Source: Paratinospora sagittata
Taxonomy: Eukaryota; Streptophyta; Magnoliopsida; Ranunculales; Menispermaceae
DNA: 64,000 nucleotides
NCBI GenBank assembly: GCA_035771175.1
Contig: CM069590.1
Location: 28,968,821 to 29,032,820, forward strand
Direction: 5' to 3'
Shown here: positions 49,901 to 63,827 of the stretch, piece by piece
Layout of the letters: each line of letters opens with the position of its first letter
How positions within the stretch are numbered: the stretch's first letter is position 1
The notes under the pieces: model-generated
Seen by the model: the letters and a program-made list of their open reading frames with translations, nothing else
The model's database searches: none
What the model was told of the DNA's origin: nothing
Program-made: the position numbers and the translations under genes

Positions 49901-52900
49901 TATATCGAAAGTGATTTTGAAGACTTTGCAATTTTCAGAGTTTTAGTGCTAAGATTGATCGAGGGGTTACCTTACACACCAAAGATCAAACTAATGCATT
50001 AGACATGAGATATGTCTTCGTTCTTCGAGCTTGATCATTGTAGAATTCGAAAGCTATTGTTTGATGTGTTCTTGATGCAAAACAGGTGATGTGTTCCTCT
50101 TTGATGTGTTATCTTACCGAGACCACTTCATATACTTAGAGTTTTAAACAATGGATAGCCTCTGCAAATCTTAGCACACAAGGGATAAAATGAAGAACTA
50201 GCTGAACATCAAGACAGATGGCAATTTTGATTCAATTCGAAGCCTTTTTTTGCAAAGGCAAGAATCATTACTTTCTTCTCTTGAAAAACTCTTCGAAAAG
50301 CTCAATCTAACTTGCAAATATCGTGCGTGTTGAATTTTTGAAAATCAGAGAATGAGTGTTTTATAAAATTTGAAGTTGAAGGTTAAAGAGCAAGAGTACT
50401 AAAAAATGATTTGAATTCAAAACATTGTTCAATCTAAAGTTTTTTGGGGGTGCGAGACAATGGGAATCATCTAGGTGTTACTAGAGAATATTTCAATTAA
50501 GATAACCTGGCAAAACTGTGAAGGAATAGAAAAATCGAGCAAGCAGAAGTGCCCACATTTTTCTCGTTAGAAATATTAGATTTTAGTCTAAGACGTGCAA
50601 ATTGCTGGATAGCCTTATTTTTGAAAAATTAATATTTTGACACTAAAGAACCATTTCATTGACTCAAAACACTTTGAAATAAGATTAAACACTTTTAAAT
50701 AATTCAAAACTCATTAAAATTATGATTATAACCTTTCAGAAAACATTTTTTTCAAAATGAAATACTATATCGAAAGTGATTTTGAAGACTTTGCAATTTT
50801 CAGAGTTTTAGTTCTGAGAGTGATCGAGCGGTTACCCTACACACCAAAGATCAAACTAATGCATTAGACATGAGATATGTCTTCGTTCTTCGAGCTTGAT
50901 CTTTGTAGAATTCGAAAGCTATTGTTCGATGTGTTCTTGATGCAAAACAGGTGATGTGTTCCTTTTTGATGTGTTATCTTATCGAGACCACTTCATATAC
51001 TTAGAGTTTAAACAATGGATAGCCTCTGCAAATCTTAGCACACAAGGGATAAAATGAAGAACTAGCTGAACATCAAGACAGATTGCAATTTTGATTCAAT
51101 TCGAAGCCTTTTTTTGCAAAGGCAAGAATCATTACTTTCTTCTCTTGAAAAACTCTTCGAAAAGCTCAATCTAACTTGCAAATATCGTGCGTGTTGAATT
51201 TTTGAAAATCAGAGAATGAGTGTTTTATAAAATTTGAAGTTGAAGGTTAAAGAGAAAGAGTACTACTACAAAATGATTTGAATTCAAAACATCGTTCAAT
51301 CTAAAGTTTTTTGGGCATGCGAGACAATGGGAATCATCTAGGTGTTACTAGAGAATATTTCAATTAAGATAACCTGGCAAAACTGTGAAGGAATAGAAAA
51401 ATCGAGCAAGCAGAAGTGCCCACATTTTTCTCGTTAGAAATATAAGATTTTAGTCTAAGACGTGCAAATTGCTGGATAGCCTTATTTTTGAAAAATTAAT
51501 ATTTTGACACTAAAGAACCATTTCATTGACTCAAAACACTTTGATATAAGATTAAACACTTTTAAATAATTCAAAACTCATTAAAATTATGATTAAAACC
51601 TTTCAGAAAACATTTTTTTCAAAATGAAATACTATATCGAAAGTGATTTTGAAGACTTTGCAATTTTCAGAGTTTTAGTGCTGAGAGTGATCGAGCGGTT
51701 ACCCTACACACCAAAGATCAAACTAATGCATTAGACATGAGATATGTCTTCGTTCTTCGAGCTTGATCTTTGTAGAATTCGAAAGCTATTGTTGGATGTG
51801 TTCTTGATGCAAAACAGGTGATGTGTTCCTTTTTGATGTGTTATCTTATCGAGACCACTTCATATACTTAGAGTTTAAACAATGGATAGCCTCTGCAAAT
51901 CTTAGCACACAAGGGATAAAATGAAGAACTAGCTGAACATCAAGACAGATTGCAATTTTGATTCAATTCGAAGCCTTTTTTTGCAAAGGCAAGAATCATT
52001 ACTTTCTTCTCTTGAAAAACTCTTCGAAAAGCTCAATCTAACTTGCAAATATCGTGCGTGTTGTATTTTTGAAAATTAGAGAATGAGTGTTTTATTAAAT
52101 TTGAAGTTGAAGGTTAAAGAGCAAGAGTACTACAAAATGATTTGAATTCAAAACATTGTTCAATCTAAAGTTTTTTGGGGGTGCGAGACAATGGGAATCA
52201 TCTAGGTGTTACTAGAGAATATTTCAATTAAGATAACCTGGCAAAACTGTGAAGGAATAGAAAAATCGAGCAAGCAGAAGTGCCCGCATTTTTCTCGTTA
52301 GAAATATAAGATTTTAGTCTAAGACGTGCAAATTGCTGGATAGCCTTATTTTTGAAAAATTAATATTTTGACACTAAAGAACCATTTCATTGACTCAAAA
52401 CACTTTGATATAAGATTAAACACTTTTAAATAATTCAAAACTCATTAAAATTATGATTAAAACCTTTCAGAAAACATTTTTTTCAAAATGAAATACTATA
52501 TCGAAAGTGATTTTGAAGACTTTGCAATTTTCAGAGTTTTAGTGCTGAGAGTGATCGAGCGGTTACCCTACACACCAAAGATCAAACTAATGCATTAGAC
52601 ATGAGATATGTCTTCGTTCTTCGATCTTGATCTTTGTAGAATTCGAAAGCTATTGTTCGATGTGTTCTTGATGCAAAACAGGTGATGTGTTCCTTTTTGA
52701 TGTGTTATCTTATCGAGACCACTTCATATACTTAGAGTTTAAACAATGGATAGCCTCTGCAAATCTTAGCACACAAGGGATAAAATGAAGAACTAGCTGA
52801 ACATCAAGACAGATTGCAATTTTGATTCAATTCGAAGCCTTTTTTTGCAAAGGCAAGAATCATTACTTTCTTCTCTTGAAAAACTCTTCGAAAAGCTCAA

Positions 52901-55900
52901 TCTAACTTGCAAATATCGTGCGTGTTGAATTTTTGAAAATCAGAGAATGAGTGTTTTATAAAATTTGAAGTTGAAGGTTAAAGAGAAAGAGTACTACTAC
53001 AAAATGATTTGAATTCAAAACATCGTTCAATCTAAAGTTTTTTGGGCGTGCGAGACAATGGGAATCATCTAGGTGTTACTAGAGAATATTTCAATTAAGA
53101 TAACCTGGCAAAACTGTGAAGGAATAGAAAAATCGAGCAAGCAGAAGTGCCCACATTTTTCTCGTTAGAAATATAAGATTTTAGTCTAAGACGTGCAAAT
53201 TGCTGGATAGCCTTATTTTTGAAAAATTAATATTTTGACACTAAAGAACCATTTCATTGACTCAAAACACTTTGATATAAGATTAAACACTTTTAAATAA
53301 TTCAAAACTCATTAAAATTATGATTAAAACCTTTCAGAAAACATTTTTTTCAAAATGAAATACTATATCGAAAGTGATTTTGAAGACTTTGCAATTTTCA
53401 GAGTTTTAGTGCTGAGAGTGATCGAGCGGTTACCCTACACACCAAAGATCAAACTAATGCATTAGACATGAGATATGTCTTCGTTCTTCGAGCTTGATCT
53501 TTGTAGAATTCGAAAGCTATTGTTGGATGTGTTCTTGATGCAAAACAGGTGATGTGTTCCTTTTTGATGTGTTATCTTATCGAGACCACTTCATATACTT
53601 AGAGTTTAAACAATGGATAGCCTCTGCAAATCTTAGCACACAAGGGATAAAATGAAGAACTAGCTGAACATCAAGACAGATTGCAATTTTGATTCAATTC
53701 GAAGCCTTTTTTTGCAAAGGCAAGAATCATTACTTTCTTCTCTTGAAAAACTCTTCGAAAAGCTCAATCTAACTTGCAAATATCGTGCGTGTTGTATTTT
53801 TGAAAATTAGAGAATGAGTGTTTTATTAAATTTGAAGTTGAAGGTTAAAGAGCAAGAGTACTACAAAATGATTTGAATTCAAAACATTGTTCAATCTAAA
53901 GTTTTTTGGGGGTGCGAGACAATGGGAATCATCTAGGTGTTACTAGAGAATATTTCAATTAAGATAACCTGGCAAAACTGTGAAGGAATAGAAAAATCGA
54001 GCAAGCAGAAGTGCCCGCATTTTTCTCGTTAGAAATATAAGATTTTAGTCTAAGACGTGCAAATTGCTGGATAGCCTTATTTTTGAAAAATTAATATTTT
54101 GACACTAAAGAACCATTTCATTGACTCAAAACACTTTGATATAAGATTAAACACTTTTAAATAATTCAAAACTCATTAAAATTATGATTAAAACCTTTCA
54201 GAAAACATTTTTTTCAAAATGAAATACTATATCGAAAGTGATTTTGAAGACTTTGCAATTTTCAGAGTTTTAGTGCTGAGAGTGATCGAGCGGTTACCCT
54301 ACACACCAAAGATCAAACTAATGCATTAGACATGAGATATGTCTTCGTTCTTCGATCTTGATCTTTGTAGAATTCGAAAGCTATTGTTCGATGTGTTCTT
54401 GATGCAAAACAGGTGATGTGTTCCTTTTTGATGTGTTATCTTATCGAGACCACTTCATATACTTAGAGTTTAAACAATGGATAGCCTCTGCAAATCTTAG
54501 CACACAAGGGATAAAATGAAGAACTAGCTGAACATCAAGACAGATTGCAATTTTGATTCAATTCGAAGCCTTTTTTTGCAAAGGCAAGAATCATTACTTT
54601 CTTCTCTTGAAAAACTCTTCGAAAAGCTCAATCTAACTTGCAAATATCGTGCGTGTTGAATTTTTGAAAATCAGAGAATGAGTGTTTTGTAAAATTTGAA
54701 GTTGAAGGTTAAAGAGAAAGAGTACTACAAAATGATTTGAATTCAAAACATTGTTCAATCTAAAGTTTTTTGGGCGTGCGAGACAATGGGAATCATCTAG
54801 GTGTTACTAGAGAATATTTCAATTAAGATAACCTGGCAAAACTGTGAAGGAATAGAAAAATCGAGCAAGCAGAAGTGCCCACATTTTTCTCGTTAGAAAT
54901 ATAAGATTTTAGTCTAAGACGTGCCAATTGCTGGATAGCCTTATTTTTGAAAAATTAATATTTTGACACTAAAGAACCATTTCATTGAGTCAAAACACTT
55001 CGATATAAGAATAAACACTTTTAAATCATTCAAAACTCATTAAAATTATGATTAAAACCTTTCGGAAAACATTTTTGTAAAAATGAAATACTATATCGAA
55101 AGTGATTTTGAAGACTTTGCAATTTTCAGAGTTTTAGTGCTAAGATTGATCGAGGGGTTACCTTACACACCAGAGATCAAACTAATGCATTAGACATGAG
55201 ATATGTCTTCGTTCTTCGAGCTTGATCATTGTAGAATTCGAAAGCTATTGTTTGATGTGTTCTTGATGCAAAACAGGTGATGTGTTCCTCTTTGATGTGT
55301 TATCTTACCGAGACCACTTCATATACTTAGAGTTTTAAACAATGGATAGCCTCTGCAAATCTTAGCACACAAGGGATAAAATGAAGAACTAGCTGAACAT
55401 CAAGACAGATGGCAATTTTGATTCAATTCGAAGCCTTTTTTTGCAAAGGCAAGAATCATTACTTTCTTCTCTTGAAAAACTCTTCGAAAAGCTCAATCTA
55501 ACTTGCAAATATCGTGCGTGTTGAATTTTTGAAAATCAGAGAATGAGTGTTTTATAAAATTTGAAGTTGAAGGTTAAAGAGCAAGAGTACTAAAAAATGA
55601 TTTGAATTCAAAACATTGTTCAATCTAAAGTTTTTTGGGGGTGCGAGACAATGGGAATCATCTAGGTGTTACTAGAGAATATTTCAATTAAGATAACCTG
55701 GCAAAACTGTGAAGGAATAGAAAAATCGAGCAAGCAGAAGTGCCCACATTTTTCTCGTTAGAAATATTAGATTTTAGTCTAAGACGTGCAAATTGCTGGA
55801 TAGCCTTATTTTTGAAAAATTAATATTTTGACACTAAAGAACCATTTCATTGACTCAAAACACTTTGATATAAGATTAAACACTTTTAAATAATTCAAAA

Positions 55901-58900
55901 CTCATTAAAATTATGATTAAAACCTTTCAGAAAACATTTTTTTCAAAATGAAATACTATATCGAAAGTGATTTTGAAGACTTTGCAATTTTCAGAGTTTT
56001 AGTGCTGAGAGTGATCGAGCGGTTACCCTACACACCAAAGATCAAACTAATGCATTAGACATGAGATATGTCTTCGTTCTTCGAGCTTGATCTTTGTAGA
56101 ATTCGAAAGCTATTGTTTGATGTGTTCTTGATGCAAAACAGGTGATGTGTTCCTTTTTGATGTGTTATCTTATCGAGACCACTTCATATACTTAGAGTTT
56201 AAACAATGGATAGCCTCTGCAAATCTTAGCACACAAGGGATAAAATGAAGAACTAGCTGAACATCAAGACAGATTGCAATTTTGATTCAATTCGAAGCCT
56301 TTTTTTGCAAAGGCAAGAATCATTACTTTCTTCTCTTGAAAAACTCTTCGAAAAGCTCAATCTAACTTGCAAATATCGTGCGTGTTGTATTTTTGAAAAT
56401 CAGAGAATGAGTGTTTTATTAAATTTGAAGTTGAAGGTTAAAGAGCAAGAGTACTACAAAATGATTTGAATTCAAAACATTGTTCAATCTAAAGTTTTTT
56501 GGGCGTGCGAGACAATGGGAATCATCTAGGTGTTACTAGAGAATATTTCAATTAAGATAACCTGGCAAAACTGTGAAGGAATAGAAAAATCGAGCAAGCA
56601 GAAGTGCCCGCATTTTTCTCGTTAGAAATATAAGATTTTAGTCTAAGACGTGCAAATTGCTGGATAGCCTTATTTTTGAAAAATTAATATTTTGACACTA
56701 AAGAACCATTTCATTGACTCAAAACACTTTGATATAAGATTAAACACTTTTAAATAATTCAAAACTCATTAAAATTATGATTAAAACCTTTCAGAAAACA
56801 TTTTTTTCAAAATGAAATACTATATCGAAAGTGATTTTGAAGACTTTGCAATTTTCAGAGTTTTAGTGCTGAGAGTGATCGAGCGGTTACCCTACACACC
56901 AAAGATCAAACTAATGCATTAGACATGAGATATGTCTTCGTTCTTCGAGCTTGATCTTTGTAGAATTCGAAAGCTATTGTTGGATGTGTTCTTGATGCAA
57001 AACAGGTGATGTGTTCCTTTTTGATGTGTTATCTTATCGAGACCACTTCATATACTTAGAGTTTAAACAATGGATAGCCTCTGCAAATCTTAGCACACAA
57101 GGGATAAAATGAAGAACTAGCTGAACATCAAGACAGATTGCAATTTTGATTCAATTCGAAGCCTTTTTTTGCAAAGGCAAGAATCATTACTTTCTTCTCT
57201 TGAAAAACTCTTCAAAAAGCTCAATCTAACTTGCAAATATCGTGCGTGTTGTATTTTTGAAAATTAGAGAATGAGTGTTTTATTAAATTTGAAGTTGAAG
57301 GTTAAAGAGCAAGAGTACTACAAAATGATTTGAATTCAAAACATTGTTCAATCTAAAGTTTTTTGGGGGTGCGAGACAATGGGAATCATCTAGGTGTTAC
57401 TAGAGAATATTACAATTAAGATAACTTGGCAAAACTGTGAAGGAATAGAAAAATCGAGCAAGCAGAAGTGCCCGCATTTTTCTCGTTAGAAATATAAGAT
57501 TTTAGTCTAAGACGTGCAAATTGCTGGATAGCCTTATTTTTGAAAAATTAATATTTTGACACTAAAGAACCATTTCATTGACTCAAAACACTTTGATATA
57601 AGATTAAACACTTTTAAATAATTCAAAACTCCTTAAAATTATGATTAAAACCTTTCAGAAAACATTTTTTTCAAAATGAAATACTATATCGAAAGTGATT
57701 TTGAAGACTTTGCAATTTTTAGAGTTTTAGTGCTGAGAGTGATCGAGCGGTTACCCTACACACCAAAGATCAAACTAATGCATTAGACATGAGATATGTC
57801 TTCGTTCTTCGAGCTTGATCTTTGTAGAATTCAAAAGCTATTGTTCGATGTGTTCTTGATGCAAAACAGGTGATGTGTTCCTTTTTGATGTGTTATCTTA
57901 TCGAGACCACTTCATATACTTAGAGTTTAAACAATGGATAGCCTCTGCAAATCTTAGCACACAAGGGATAAAATGAAGAACTAGCTGAACATCAAGACAG
58001 ATTGCAATTTTGATTCAATTTGAAGCCTTTTTTTGCAAAGGCAAGAATCATTACTTTCTTCTCTTGAAAAACTCTTCGAAAAGCTCAATCTAACTTGCAA
58101 ATATCGTGCGTGTTGAATTTTTGAAAATCAGAGAATGAGTGTTTTGTAAAATTTGAAGTTGAAGGTTAAAGAGAAAGAGTACTACAAAATGATTTGAATT
58201 CAAAACATTGTTCAATCTAAAGTTTTTTGGGCGTGCGAGACAATGGGAATCATCTAGGTGTTACTAGAGAATATTTCAATTAAGATAACCTGGCAAAACT
58301 GTGAAGGAATAGAAAAATCGAGCAAGCAGAAGTGCCCGCATTTTTCTCGTTAGAAATATAAGATTTTAGTCTAAGACGTGCAAATTGCTGGATAGCCTTA
58401 TTTTTGAAAAATTAATATTTTGACACTAAAGAACCATTTCATTGACTCAAAACACTTTGATATAAGATTAAACACTTTTAAATAATTCAAAACTCATTAA
58501 AATTATGATTAAAACCTTTCAGAAAACATTTTTTTCAAAATGAAATACTATATCGAAAGTGATTTTGAAGACTTTGCAATTTTCAGAGTTTTAGTGCTGA
58601 GAGTGATCGAGCGGTTACCCTACACACCAAAGATCAAACTAATGCATTAGACATGAGATATGTCTTCGTTCTTCGAGCTTGATCTTTGTAGAATTCGAAA
58701 GCTATTGTTGGATGTGTTCTTGATGCAAAACAGGTGATGTGTTCCTTTTTGATGTGTTATCTTACCGAGACCACTTCATATACTTAGAGTTTAAACAATG
58801 GATAGCCTCTGCAAATCTTAGCACACAAGGGATAAAATGAAGAACTAGCTGAACATCAAGACAGATTGCAATTTTGATTCAATTCGAAGCCTTTTTTTGC

Positions 58901-59509
58901 AAAGGCAAGAATCATTACTTTCTTCTCTTGAAAAACTCTTCAAAAAGCTCAATCTAACTTGCAAATATCGTGCGTGTTGTATTTTTGAAAATCAGAGAAT
59001 GAGTGTTTTATTAAATTTGAAGTTGAAGGTTAAAGAGCAAGAGTACTACAAAATGATTTGAATTCAAAACATTGTTCAATCTAAAGTTTTTTGGGCGTGC
59101 GAGACAATGGGAATCATCTAGGTGTTACTAGAGAATATTTCAATTAAGATAACCTGGCAAAGCTGTGAAGGAATAGAAAAATCGAGCAAGCAGAAGTGCC
59201 CACATTTTTCTCGTTAGAAATATCAGATTTTAGTCTAAGACGTGCCAATTGCTGGATAGCCTTATTTTTGAAAAATTAATATTTTGACACTAAAGAACCA
59301 TTTCATTGACTCAAAACACTTTGATATAAGATTCAACACTTTTAAATAATTCAAAACTCATTAAAATTATGATTAAAACCTTTCGGAAAACATTTTTGTA
59401 AAAATGAAATACTATATCGAAAGTGATTTTGAAGACTTTGCAATTTTCAGAGTTTTAGTACTAAGATTGATCGAGGGGTTACCTTACACACCAGAGATCA
59501 AACTAATGT
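43942..59509. repeat. Second tetramer-based HOR family, 3460 bp
   Basis: Headers with 'gatggcaattttg' open blocks at 43942, 46538, 49998 and 55189. The basic order is P1 (header, 865), P2 (with 'gtactactac', 867), P3 ('attgttggatg', 'gaaaattagag', 'gtgcccgc', 864) and P4 ('cttcgatcttgatc', 'gtgttttgtaaaat', 'gagtcaaaacacttcg', 864). Block 46538-49997 is the plain tetramer of 3460 bp. Block 43942-46537 has three members, with a P2-like monomer at 44807. Block 49998-55188 has six, because a P4/P2 hybrid (52594, 867 bp) and a second P3 (53461) are added. From 56054 the order is looser. Confidence 0.75.
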
Positions 59510-62500
59510 ATTAGACATGAGATATGTCTTCGTTCTTCGAGCTTGATCATTGTAGAATTCGAAAGCTATTGTTTGATGTGTTCTTGATGCAAAACAGGTG
59601 ATGTGTTCCTCTTTGACGTGTTATCTTACCGAGACCACTTCATATACTTAGAGTTTTAAACAATGGATAGCCTCTGCAAATCTTAGCACACAAGGGATAA
59701 AATGAAGAACTAGCTGAACATCAAGACAGATTGCAATTTTGATTCAATTCGAAGCCTTTTTTTGCAAAGGCAAGAATCATTACTTTCTTCTCTTGAAAAA
59801 CTCTTCGAAAAGCTCAATCTAACTTGCAAATATCGTGCGTGTTGTATTTTTGAAAATCAGAGAATGAGTGTTTTATTAAATTTGAAGTTGAAGGTTAAAG
59901 AGCAAGAGTACTACAAAATGATTTGAATTCAAAACATTGTTCAATCTAAAGTTTTTTGGGCGTGCGAGACAATGGGAATCATCTAGGTGTTACTAGAGAA
60001 TATTTCAATTAAGATAACCTGGCAAAACTGTGAAGGAATAGAAAAATCGAGCAAGCAGAAGTGCCCACATTTTTCTCGTTAGAAATATCAGATTTTAGTT
60101 TAAGACGTGCCAATTGCTGGATAGCCTTATTTTTGAAAAATTAATATTTTGACACTAAAGAACCATTTCATTGACTCAAAACACTTTGATATAAGATTCA
60201 ACACTTTTAAATAATTCAAAACTCATTAAAATTATGATTAAAACCTTTCGGAAAACATTTTTGTAAAAATGAAATACTATATCGAAAGTGATTTTGAAGA
60301 CTTTGCAATTTTCAGAGTTTTAGTACTAAGATTGATCGAGGGGTTACCTTACACACCAGAGATCAAACTAATGCATTAGACATGAGATATGTCTTCGTTC
60401 TTCGAGCTTGATCATTGTAGAATTCGAAAGCTATTGTTTGATGTGTTCTTGATGCAAAACAGGTGATGTGTTCCTCTTTGACGTGTTATCTTACCGAGAC
60501 CACTTCATATACTTAGAGTTTTAAACAATGGATAGCCTCTGCAAATCTTAGCACACAAGGGATAAAATGAAGAACTAGCTGAACATCAAGACAGATTGCA
60601 ATTTTGATTCAATTCGAAGCCTTTTTTTGCAAAGGCAAGAATCATTACTTTCTTCTCTTGAAAAACTCTTCGAAAAGCTCAATCTAACTTCCAAATATCG
60701 TGCGTGTTGAATTTTTGAAAATCAGAGAATGAGTGTTTTATAAAATTTGAAGTTGAAGGTTAAAGAGCAAGAGTACTAAAAAATGATTTGAATTGAAAAC
60801 ATTGTTCAATTTAAAGTTTTTTGGGGGTGCGAGACAATGGGAATCATCTAGGTGTTACTAGAGAATATTTCAATTAAGATAACCTGGCAAAACTGTGAAG
60901 GAATAGAAAAATCGAGCAAGCAGAAGTGCCCACATTTTTCTCGTTAGAAATATCAGATTTTAGTCTAAGACGTGCCAATTGCTGGATAGCCTTATTTTTG
61001 AAAAATTAATATTTTGACACTAAAGAACCATTTCATTGACTCAAAACACTTTGATATAAGATTCAACACTTTTAAATAATTCAAAACTCATTAAAATTAT
61101 GATTAAAACCTTTCGGAAAACATTTTTGTAAAAATGAAATACTATATCGAAAGTGATTTTGAAGACTTTGCAATTTTCAGAGTTTTAGTACTAAGATTGA
61201 TCGAGGGGTTACCTTACACACCAGAGATCAAACTAATGTATTAGACATGAGATATGTCTTCGTTCTTCGAGCTTGATCATTGTAGAATTCGAAAGCTATT
61301 GTTTGATGTGTTCTTGATGCAAAACAGGTGATGTGTTCCTCTTTGACGTGTTATCTTACCGAGACCACTTCATATACTTAGAGTTTTAAACAATGGATAG
61401 CCTCTGCAAATCTTAGCACACAAGGGATAAAATGAAGAACTAGCTGAACATCAAGACAGATTGCAATTTTGATTCAATTCGAAGCCTTTTTTTGCAAAGG
61501 CAAGAATCATTACTTTCTTCTCTTGAAAAACTCTTCGAAAAGCTCAATCTAACTTGCAAATATCGTGCGTGTTGTATTTTTGAAAATCAGAGAATGAGTG
61601 TTTTATTAAATTTGAAGTTGAAGGTTAAAGAGCAAGAGTACTACAAAATGATTTGAATTCAAAACATTGTTCAATCTAAAGTTTTTTGGGCGTGCGAGAC
61701 AATGGGAATCATCTAGGTGTTACTAGAGAATATTTCAATTAAGATAACCTGGCAAAACTGTGAAGGAATAGAAAAATCGAGCAAGCAGAAGTGCCCACAT
61801 TTTTCTCGTTAGAAATATCAGATTTTAGTTTAAGACGTGCCAATTGCTGGATAGCCTTATTTTTGAAAAATTAATATTTTGACACTAAAGAACCATTTCA
61901 TTGACTCAAAACACTTTGATATAAGATTCAACACTTTTAAATAATTCAAAACTCATTAAAATTATGATTAAAACCTTTCGGAAAATATTTTTGTAAAAAT
62001 GAAATACTATATCGAAAGTGATTTTGAAGACTTTGCAATTTTCAGAGTTTTAGTACTAAGATTGATCGAGGGGTTACCTTACACACCAGAGATCAAACTA
62101 ATGCATTAGACATGAGATATGTCTTCGTTCTTCGAGCTTGATCATTGTAGAATTCGAAAGCTATTGTTTGATGTGTTCTTGATGCAAAACAGGTGATGTG
62201 TTCCTCTTTGACGTGTTATCTTACCGAGACCACTTCATATACTTAGAGTTTTAAACAATGGATAGCCTCTGCAAATCTTAGCACACAAGGGATAAAATGA
62301 AGAACTAGCTGAACATCAAGACAGATTGCAATTTTGATTCAATTCGAAGCCTTTTTTTGCAAAGGCAAGAATCATTACTTTCTTCTCTTGAAAAACTCTT
62401 CGAAAAGCTCAATCTAACTTCCAAATATCGTGCGTGTTGAATTTTTGAAAATCAGAGAATGAGTGTTTTATAAAATTTGAAGTTGAAGGTTAAAGAGCAA

Positions 62501-62969
62501 GAGTACTAAAAAATGATTTGAATTGAAAACATTGTTCAATTTAAAGTTTTTTGGGGGTGCGAGACAATGGGAATCATCTAGGTGTTACTAGAGAATATTT
62601 CAATTAAGATAACCTGGCAAAACTGTGAAGGAATAGAAAAATCGAGCAAGCAGAAGTGCCCACATTTTTCTCGTTAGAAATATCAGATTTTAGTCTAAGA
62701 CGTGCCAATTGCTGGATAGCCTTATTTTTGAAAAATTAATATTTTGACACTAAAGAACCATTTCATTGACTCAAAACACTTTGATATAAGATTCAACACT
62801 TTTAAATAATTCAAAACTCATTAAAATTATGATTAAAACCTTTCGGAAAACATTTTTGTAAAAATGAAATACTATATCGAAAGTGATTTTGAAGACTTTG
62901 CAATTTTCAGAGTTTTAGTGCTAAGATTGATCGAGGGGTTACCTTACACACCAGAGATCAAACTAATGC
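59510..62969. repeat. Dimer HOR, 1730-bp period, two copies
   Basis: 59510-61239 and 61240-62969 are near-identical dimers. The first monomer of each has 'aatgtattagac', 'ctctttgacgtg' and 'tagtttaagacg'. The second has 'aacttccaaatatcg', 'gaattgaaaac' and 'caatttaaag'. All four monomers belong to class I (gatcattg, ttaccgag, gagttttaaac) and are 865 bp. One visible difference is 'aaaatatttttg' near 61983 against 'aaaacatttttg' in the earlier copy. This looks like a very recent duplication. Confidence 0.85.
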
Positions 62970-63827
62970 ATTAGACATGAGATATGTCTTCGTTCTTCGA
63001 GCTTGATCATTGTAGAATTCGAAAGCTATTGTTTGATGTGTTCTTGATGCAAAACAGGTGATGTGTTCCTCTTTCACGTGTTATCTTACCGAGACCACTT
63101 CATATACTTAGAGTTTCAAACAATGGATAGCCTCTGCAAATCTTAGCACACAAGGGATAAAATGAAGAACTAGCTGAACATCAAGACAGATTGCAATTTT
63201 GATTCAATTCGAAGCCTTTTTTTGCAAAGGCAAGAATCATTACTTTCTTCTCTTGAAAAACTCTTCGAAAAGCTCAATCTAACTTGCATATATAGTGCGT
63301 GTTGAATTTTTGAAAATCAGAGAATGAGTGTTTTATAAAATTTGAAGTTGAAGGTTAAAGAGCAAGAGTACTAAAAAATGATTTGAATTCAAAACATTGT
63401 TCAATCTAAAGTTTTTTGGGGGTGCGGAGAATCATCTAGGTGTTACTAGAGAATATTTCAATTAAGATAACCTGGCAAAACTGTGTAGGAAGAGAAAAAT
63501 CGAGCAAGCAGAAGTGCCCACATTTTTCTCGTTAGAAATATAAGATTTTAGTCTAAGACGTGCAAATTGCTGGATAGCCTTATTTTTGAAAAATTAATAT
63601 TTTGACACTAAAGAACCATTTCATTGACTCAAAACACTTTGATATAAGATTAAACACATTTAAATAATTCAAAACTCATTAAAATTATGATTAAAACCTT
63701 TCAGAAATCATTTTTTTCAAAATGAAATACTATATCGAAAGTGATTTTGAAGACTTTGCAATTTTCAGAGTTTTAGTGCTGAGAGTGATCGAGGGGTTAC
63801 CCTACACACCAAAGATCAAACTAATGC
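62970..63827. repeat. 858-bp deletion-variant monomer
   Basis: Class I monomer with private changes ('ctctttcacgtg', 'gagtttcaaac', 'tgcatatatagtg') and a small deletion near 63427, where the usual 'gtgcgagacaatggg' is reduced to 'gtgcgga'. Seven bases are lost relative to 865 bp. It ends the run of five consecutive class I monomers; the following partial monomer (63828-64000) is class II. Confidence 0.8.
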
